NCBI RefSeq assembly: GCF_032918005.1
Contig: NZ_CP136628.1
Location: 6,929,501-6,993,500 of the forward strand
DNA: 64,000 bases
Direction: 5' to 3'
Origin: Bradyrhizobium sp. NDS-1
Lineage (GTDB): Bacteria; Pseudomonadota; Alphaproteobacteria; Rhizobiales; Xanthobacteraceae
This document shows positions 59,575 through 64,000 of the stretch, in pieces. The stretch's first letter is position 1. Each line of letters begins with the position of its first letter. Below the pieces are notes generated by a model. The model was not told the DNA's origin. It did no database searches and saw nothing but the letters and a program-made list of their open reading frames with translations. The position numbers were made by a program, and so were the translations under genes.

Positions 59575-59740
59575 TCGGCCCTCCCTCTCCCTCTCCCCTT
59601 CTTGGTGGGAGAGGGCCGGGGGGAGGGCTGCTTCCGGCATGAAAGTGAGGGATGGGCTCGCCGAGCGGGTCCCTTCACCCGCATCGCGTCTTCGATGCGA
59701 TGCCGCTCTTCCCGCACGCGGGGAGAAGCGAAGAACCGCC
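59575..59740. repeat. Repeat-like stretch between TRAP P and Q genes
   Basis: CCCTCTCCCTCTCCCC and GGGAGAGGGCC near 59584-59618 form an imperfect hairpin. The following bases include CGCATCGCGTCTTCGATGCG near 59680-59701, a second hairpin. The 198-base gap is unusual inside a TRAP operon and I see no gene in it. It resembles common intergenic repeats of this group. Confidence 0.45.
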
Positions 59741-59760
59741 GCTGGAGTCGAGATCAAGCA

Positions 59761-60297
59761 ATGACAGAACCCGACGGGCCACAGCCGACAAGACGCTCCT
59801 GGATGGACCGCGTGATCGACTCGATCGAATGGATCGCGGCCGGCTTCGTCGGCATCGTCGCGCTCGATATCTTCCTGTCGGTGCTGCTGCGCAACACGCT
59901 GAACTATTCGATCCCCGACAGCTTCGACATCGGCCGCATGCTACTCGGCATCCTCATCTTCTGGGGCATCGCGGCGACGTCCTATCGCGGCACCCACATC
60001 ACCGTGGACCTGATCTGGGCCAATGTCGGGCCGCGCTACCAGCGCATGATCGACATATTTGCGACGCTGGTGCTGCTGTTCGTCGTCACCGTGCAGACCT
60101 GGACGCTGTTCGACAAGGTCCGGCTGACCTACAACGACAATGTTCAGACCTTCGACCTGCACATGCCGACATGGCCATTCTTCCTCGTCGCCTGGATCGG
60201 CGACGTCTGCGCCGTGCTGTTGATCGCGATCCGCACGTACCGCCTGATCTTCCATCCCGAAGAGATACATGAACCGAAAATCAAGGTGACGGAGTAA
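59761..60297 (+). CDS. TRAP transporter small permease (DctQ)
   Basis: Small membrane subunit of 178 residues from the ATG at 59761, with four hydrophobic segments. The family features are IDSIEWIAAGFVGIVALDIFLSVLLRNTL (first helix and the following Arg), DSFDIGRMLLGILIFWGIAATSYRGTHITVDLI (conserved helix 2-3 region) and FFLVAWIGDVCAVLLIAIRTYRLI. The large permease begins 2 bases after its stop. Confidence 0.9.
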   Translation: MTEPDGPQPTRRSWMDRVIDSIEWIAAGFVGIVALDIFLSVLLRNTLNYSIPDSFDIGRMLLGILIFWGIAATSYRGTHITVDLIWANVGPRYQRMIDIFATLVLLFVVTVQTWTLFDKVRLTYNDNVQTFDLHMPTWPFFLVAWIGDVCAVLLIAIRTYRLIFHPEEIHEPKIKVTE

Positions 60298-60299
60298 GC

Positions 60300-61619
60300 A
60301 TGGATACCGACGCCGTCGCCGTCATCGGCTTTGTTGCCCTGTTCGCCCTGATGCTGCTGCGTGTGCCGGTCGGCATGGCAATGGGCCTCGTTGGCGTATG
60401 CGGCTTCAGCTATCTCGTCGGCTCGACGCCGGCCTTGAAGATGGTCGGACAGGTCACGATGCGAACAGTGACCGACTACACCTTCGGCGTGATCCCGATG
60501 TTCCTGCTGATGGGCGCCTTCGTCACCAACTCCGGCATGAGCCGCGAGCTATTCCGCGCAGCCAACGGCTTCGTCGGCCATTTGCGCGGCGGGCTGGGCA
60601 TCGCGACCGTCGGCGCCTGCGGCGGCTTTGCCGCGATCTGCGGCTCCTCGGTCGCTACGGCCGCAACCTTCTCCGCGGTCGCTTATCCGGAAATGCGGCG
60701 CTTCGGCTACCCGCAGTCCTTTGCCACGGGCGTGATCGCGGCCGGCGGCACGTTGGGTGCGATGCTGCCGCCCTCCACCGTGCTTGCGGTGTACGGCATC
60801 ATCACCGAGCAGGACATCGGAAAGCTGTTCATCGCCGGCATAATCCCGGGCCTGCTCGCGATGACAATGTACATGCTGACGATCTTCCTGATCGGTTATT
60901 TCCGCCCTGACTTCCTGCCGAAGGGCAAGGTGACACCCTGGCGCGAGCGCTTCGCCGGATTGAAGGACATCTGGGCTCCGGTTCTGCTGTTCATATTCGT
61001 GATCGGCGGCCTCTACGGTCTGCCCTTCCTGCCGCGCTTCACGCCGACGGAAGCCGGCGGCGTCGGCGCCACCGGCGCCTTCATCATCGGCGTGGTGACG
61101 GGCCGGCTGGACCGCGAGAAGGTGCTGGCCTCGCTACTGCAGGCGACGCGCACCGCGGCCGCCGTCTTTACCGTGCTGATCGGCGCGCTGATCTTCGGCT
61201 ATTTCCTGACGGTGACGCAGACGCCGCAGAAGGTCACGGAATTTCTGACCGGCCTTGGCCTAGGTCCCTACGGCGTGCTGGCGCTGATCATGGTGATGTA
61301 TCTCGCGCTCGGCTGCCTGATGGATGCGATGGCGATGATCATCCTGACCGTGCCGATCGTCTTCCCTGTCATCATGCATCTCGGCTTCGACCCGATCTGG
61401 TTCGGCGTCATCATCGTCGTGACCGTCGAGCTCGGCCTGATCACTCCGCCGGTGGGCATGAATGTCTTCGTCATAAAAAGTGTGGTGAAGGGCGTCTCCT
61501 TCTCCACCATCTTCAAGGGCGTAAGCCCGTTCGTGGCAACGGACGTCGTGCGCCTCGTGATCCTGATCGCGTTCCCGCTGCTGGCGACCTGGCTGCCGAC
61601 ACGGATGATGGCGCATTGA
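60300..61619 (+). CDS. TRAP transporter large permease (DctM)
   Basis: Main transport channel subunit, 439 residues with about 12 hydrophobic segments. It starts MDTDAVAVIGFVALFALMLLRVPVGMAMGLVGVCGF. The family blocks GGFAAICGSSVATAATFSAVAYPEM and AAGGTLGAMLPPSTVLAVYGIITEQDIGKLFIAGIIPG are intact, as is the mirrored half with GLITPPVGMNVFVIKSV. It uses the sodium or proton gradient to import the organic acid bound by the DctP protein. Confidence 0.93.
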   Translation: MDTDAVAVIGFVALFALMLLRVPVGMAMGLVGVCGFSYLVGSTPALKMVGQVTMRTVTDYTFGVIPMFLLMGAFVTNSGMSRELFRAANGFVGHLRGGLGIATVGACGGFAAICGSSVATAATFSAVAYPEMRRFGYPQSFATGVIAAGGTLGAMLPPSTVLAVYGIITEQDIGKLFIAGIIPGLLAMTMYMLTIFLIGYFRPDFLPKGKVTPWRERFAGLKDIWAPVLLFIFVIGGLYGLPFLPRFTPTEAGGVGATGAFIIGVVTGRLDREKVLASLLQATRTAAAVFTVLIGALIFGYFLTVTQTPQKVTEFLTGLGLGPYGVLALIMVMYLALGCLMDAMAMIILTVPIVFPVIMHLGFDPIWFGVIIVVTVELGLITPPVGMNVFVIKSVVKGVSFSTIFKGVSPFVATDVVRLVILIAFPLLATWLPTRMMAH

Positions 61620-61631
61620 TGAGGGGAAGCG

Positions 61632-62093
61632 ATGACCACACCGACGCTTGAGACCAGATACGTCTTCACCGTCACCGCCCGCATCGGCGATGTCGTCACC
61701 GCCGGCGAGACCGGCATCGGGGTGCGCCGCATCATTCCGATCGTCGGCGGTGAGGTGACGGGCGCGATCAATGGCAGAGTGCTTCCGTTCGGCGCCGATT
61801 TCCAGACCATCCGCCCCAATGAGCTGATCGATCTCGAGGCGAAATACGCCTTCGAGACCGATGACGGCGCGATCATCTATGTCGAGAACAAGGGCATGCG
61901 CTTCGGCCCGGTCGAACTGCTGCAGAAGCTCAAGCGCGGCGAGCCGGTCGATCCCAAGCTGATCTATTTCCGCACCGTGCCGCGGTTCGAGACCGGGCAC
62001 GAGAAATATCGCTGGCTGATGGAGCACATTTTCGTCGGCTCGGCGGCGCGGCATGCGGACCGGGTGGTGATCGACGTGCATCAGGTGATGTGA
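61632..62093 (+). CDS. DUF3237 domain-containing protein
   Basis: Cytosolic protein of 153 residues that nearly equals one DUF3237 domain. Blocks are LETRYVFTVTARIGDVVTAGETGIGVRRIIPIVGGEVTG, AINGRVLPFGADFQTIRPNELIDLEAKYAFETDDGAIIYVENKG, and RTVPRFETGHEKYRWLMEHIFVG. The function of this family is not established. It starts 12 bases after the TRAP permease stop, so it belongs to that operon. A role with the aromatic CoA pathway is suggested by position only. Confidence 0.85.
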   Translation: MTTPTLETRYVFTVTARIGDVVTAGETGIGVRRIIPIVGGEVTGAINGRVLPFGADFQTIRPNELIDLEAKYAFETDDGAIIYVENKGMRFGPVELLQKLKRGEPVDPKLIYFRTVPRFETGHEKYRWLMEHIFVGSAARHADRVVIDVHQVM

Positions 62094-62130
62094 GGCGACG
62101 TAGGGTCCGAGCCCGCGCCCAGCGCTCAGC

Positions 62131-62259
62131 TGTCGTCCCTGCGAACGCAGGGACCCATACCGCTCGATTTATCGATTGCGACCGGCAGGAATACCGAACA
62201 ACGGGTCTTCGCCAAACAATTTCCTGGGGTTATGGGTCCCTGCGTTCGCAGGGACGACA
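62131..62259. repeat. Dispersed palindrome, about 129 bp
   Basis: Outer arms GTCGTCCCTGCGAACGCAGG with ACCCATA, and TATGGGT with CCCTGCGTTCGCAGGGACGA, are near-perfect inverted copies around an AT-richer centre. It separates the DUF3237 gene from the hydratase/ligase promoter. Confidence 0.8.
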
Positions 62260-62322
62260 CAGAGTTTGAGGCACGGTCTCGGCCATATGATTGGCTCCGG
62301 CATATTGACTCCCCCAGAATTC

Positions 62323-62337
62323 GTTATACAACATAAC
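62323..62337. promoter_or_regulatory. Palindromic operator upstream of hydratase/ligase genes
   Basis: GTTATACAACATAAC has perfect 5-base arms and lies 19 bases before the hydratase start codon, where a bound repressor would block transcription. It closely matches the site at 58346-58362 between pobA and the TRAP genes. Confidence 0.6.
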
Positions 62338-62356
62338 TATTCTGACAAGGACGCAA

Positions 62357-63166
62357 ATGACACAGGGAAACGCCGAGACCGCTGCCGCGGGCGCCTCCGG
62401 GCTGCTGAAGATCGAGCGGGCCGACCGGGTTCTGACCGTGGGTCTGAACCGGCCGGCCAAGCGCAATGCGCTCAACGACGGCATCATCCTGGAAATCGGC
62501 GAGTGTTTCGCGTCGCTGCCCGAGGATATCGGCGCGGTCGTCATCCACGGCATCGGCGATCATTTCTCCAGTGGCCTGGATCTCTCCGAGCTGACCGAGC
62601 ATGACGCGACCGGCGGACTGCTCCATTCCCAGATGTGGCACCGGGTGTTCGACCGCATCCAGTACAGCCGCGTGCCCGTGATCGCGGCCCTCAGGGGTGC
62701 GGTGATCGGCGGCGGGCTGGAGCTTGCCTGCTCGGCGCATATCCGCGTCGCCGAGCCCTCGACCTATTTCGCGCTGCCGGAGGGGCAACGCGGCATCTTC
62801 GTCGGCGGCGGCGGCTCGGTGCGGCTGCCCCGGCTGATCGGCGTCGCCAGGATGATGGACATGATGCTGACAGGGCGCGTCTATAGCGCCACCGAAGGCG
62901 CCTCCTACGGCTTCGCGCAATATGTGACGGAAGCCGGCAACGCCCTCGGCAAGGCGCTGGAGCTCGCGACCAAGGTCGCCTCCAACGCGCCGCTGACGAA
63001 TTTCGCCGTGCTCCAGGCGCTGCCGATGATCGCGGAGGCCAATCCGCAGACCGGCCTCTTGATGGAATCGCTGATGGCGACCGTGGCGCAGAGCGACAAA
63101 GAGGCGAAACGCAGGATCCGCGAATTCCTCGAGCACAAGACCGCAAAGGTGAAGCCAAAATCATGA
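62357..63166 (+). CDS. Enoyl-CoA hydratase/crotonase family protein (CouA-like)
   Basis: Crotonase of 269 residues. The oxyanion-hole blocks are VIHGIGDHFSSGLDLSEL near 56-73 and ALRGAVIGGGLELACSAHIRVAEPSTYFALPEGQRGIFVGGGGSVRLPRLIG near 112-163. The position of the usual catalytic Glu is taken by the EGQRG segment. A C-terminal charged tail follows. It overlaps the CoA ligase gene by 4 bases (ATGA). The pair resembles R. palustris couA/couB, which hydrate and activate p-coumarate; whether it also performs the aldol cleavage of hydroxycinnamoyl-CoA hydratase-lyases is not shown. Confidence 0.87.
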   Translation: MTQGNAETAAAGASGLLKIERADRVLTVGLNRPAKRNALNDGIILEIGECFASLPEDIGAVVIHGIGDHFSSGLDLSELTEHDATGGLLHSQMWHRVFDRIQYSRVPVIAALRGAVIGGGLELACSAHIRVAEPSTYFALPEGQRGIFVGGGGSVRLPRLIGVARMMDMMLTGRVYSATEGASYGFAQYVTEAGNALGKALELATKVASNAPLTNFAVLQALPMIAEANPQTGLLMESLMATVAQSDKEAKRRIREFLEHKTAKVKPKS

Positions 63167-64000
63167 GCGCGCAGCCGTCCTCTTCCAGCACGGAGCGCGG
63201 CGCGAGCACTTTCCCGCTGCGGCCCATCTCGTTCGGCGATCCCGTCGTCAACATCGAGCGCCGCGACGACGGCACGATCTACCTGCGGCCCAAACAGCCG
63301 CTCGGCGACTATCCCGTCCGCATCACCGACCGCCTGCATCATTGGGCCAAGACCACGCCGGACCGCGTCTTCATGGCCGAGCGCGAGGGCGGCCGCGGCT
63401 GGCGCAAGATCACTTACGCCGAGCTGCTCACCGCGAGCCGGCACATCGCTTCGAGCCTGATTGCGCGCGGCCTGTCGGCGGAGCGGCCGGTGGTGATCCT
63501 CTCCGGCAACTCGATCGACCATGCGTTGCTTGCGTTCGGCGCGTTCTATGCCGGCATCCCGTTCTGCCCGGTGTCGCCGGCTTATTCGCTGGTGTCGAAG
63601 GATTACGGCAAGCTGTCTTACCTGATGAAGCTGCTGACGCCCGGCCTCGTTTTTGCCGAGGATGCCGACAGATTCGCCGATGCGCTCACCGCCAATGTCT
63701 CGCTCGGCACCGAGATCGCGGCGTCCTATGGCCACGTGCCGGGCCGCGACGTCACCCTGCTCGCCGACCTCATGGCGACGCCGATCCGCAGCGATCTCGA
63801 CGACGTCCATGGCAGGATAGGCCCTGACACGATCGCGAAATTCCTGCTGACCTCGGGTTCGACCGGCAACCCCAAGGCCGTCATCAACACCCAGCGCATG
63901 ATCTGCGCCAACCAGGTGATGCTGCGCGAGACGCTTGCCTTCCTGAAGGACGAGCCGCCCGTCATCATCGACTGGCTGCCCTGGAATCACACCTTCGGCG
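63163..64000 (+). CDS. Feruloyl/p-coumaroyl-CoA ligase (3' end off window)
   Basis: First 279 residues of an AMP-forming acyl-CoA synthetase of the feruloyl-CoA synthase group. Typical features are the N-terminal VNIERRDDGTIYLRPKQPLGDYPVRITDRLHHWAKTTPDRVFMAER, then VVILSGNSIDHALLAFGAFYAGIPFCPVSPAYSL. The AMP-binding P-loop FLLTSGSTGNPKAVINTQRM is near 226-245, followed by IIDWLPWNHTFG. It overlaps the hydratase gene by 4 bases. It would form the CoA thioester of ferulate or coumarate. The C-terminal adenylation domain lies beyond the right edge. Confidence 0.9.
   Translation, partial: MSAQPSSSSTERGASTFPLRPISFGDPVVNIERRDDGTIYLRPKQPLGDYPVRITDRLHHWAKTTPDRVFMAEREGGRGWRKITYAELLTASRHIASSLIARGLSAERPVVILSGNSIDHALLAFGAFYAGIPFCPVSPAYSLVSKDYGKLSYLMKLLTPGLVFAEDADRFADALTANVSLGTEIAASYGHVPGRDVTLLADLMATPIRSDLDDVHGRIGPDTIAKFLLTSGSTGNPKAVINTQRMICANQVMLRETLAFLKDEPPVIIDWLPWNHTFG

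Overview
The window looks like a chromosomal segment of Bradyrhizobium or a very close relative in the Nitrobacteraceae. The base composition is high in G+C. There is a 184-residue membrane-anchored cytochrome c matching CycM, a tandem leucine/valine-type ABC transporter region, a pim-type dicarboxylate operon, and several families of 80-200 bp palindromic intergenic repeats of the kind common in that genus. I see no rRNA, tRNA, CRISPR array or prophage. The species name is inference; the gene identities come from motifs read in the translations.

Layout. 1-3.8 kb: a metallophosphoesterase cut by the left edge, a small membrane protein, and an M17 aminopeptidase overlapping an NlpC/P60 peptidase. 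3.8-11.6 kb: a Yej-type peptide ABC importer (yejF, yejE, yejB and two yejA-like binding proteins). 11.7-20.4 kb: cycM, kdsB, pheA, an LLM-class monooxygenase, metF and metH. 20.4-26.7 kb: a GST, an ArsR regulator divergent from a serine/threonine dehydratase, a hypothetical protein, a GNAT acetyltransferase, glpK, and a DUF559 nuclease gene bracketed by large palindromes. 26.9-29.1 kb: a decayed MBOAT plus SGNH polysaccharide O-acetylation pair. 29.2-37.5 kb: a pim-type beta-oxidation operon (pimF, pimA, pimC, pimD, SDR; no thiolase) divergent from an IclR regulator.

37.6-46.5 kb: a complete branched-chain-type ABC importer followed by four tandem paralogous solute-binding proteins, three of them followed by a hairpin plus T-run. 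46.7-52.4 kb: a glycerate kinase, then a MarR regulator divergent from a second importer of the same class that has a permease-ATPase fusion and no binding protein. 52.7-54.7 kb: a frameshifted KpsC-like capsule gene joined to a TPR-methyltransferase. 54.7-56.9 kb: a PNPOx-fold protein, a LysR regulator and a PaaI thioesterase. 57.1-64 kb: an aromatic-acid block with pobA divergent from a TRAP transporter (P, Q, M), a DUF3237 protein, an enoyl-CoA hydratase and a feruloyl/coumaroyl-CoA ligase cut by the right edge.

How the genes fit together. The right half reads as uptake and degradation of lignin-type acids and fatty or dicarboxylic acids. The TRAP system and ABC importers would bring in hydroxycinnamates, dicarboxylates or related acids. 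The CoA ligases and hydratases activate and shorten side chains. PobA turns 4-hydroxybenzoate into protocatechuate, and the pim genes would beta-oxidise dicarboxylates. A nearly identical palindrome lies in front of both pobA/TRAP and the hydratase/ligase pair, which suggests one regulator for the whole block. The observations I find most worth following are the DUF559/palindrome element, the four-fold binding-protein array shared by two transporter cores, the shared operator set, and the fact that the only clearly broken genes are surface-polysaccharide genes.
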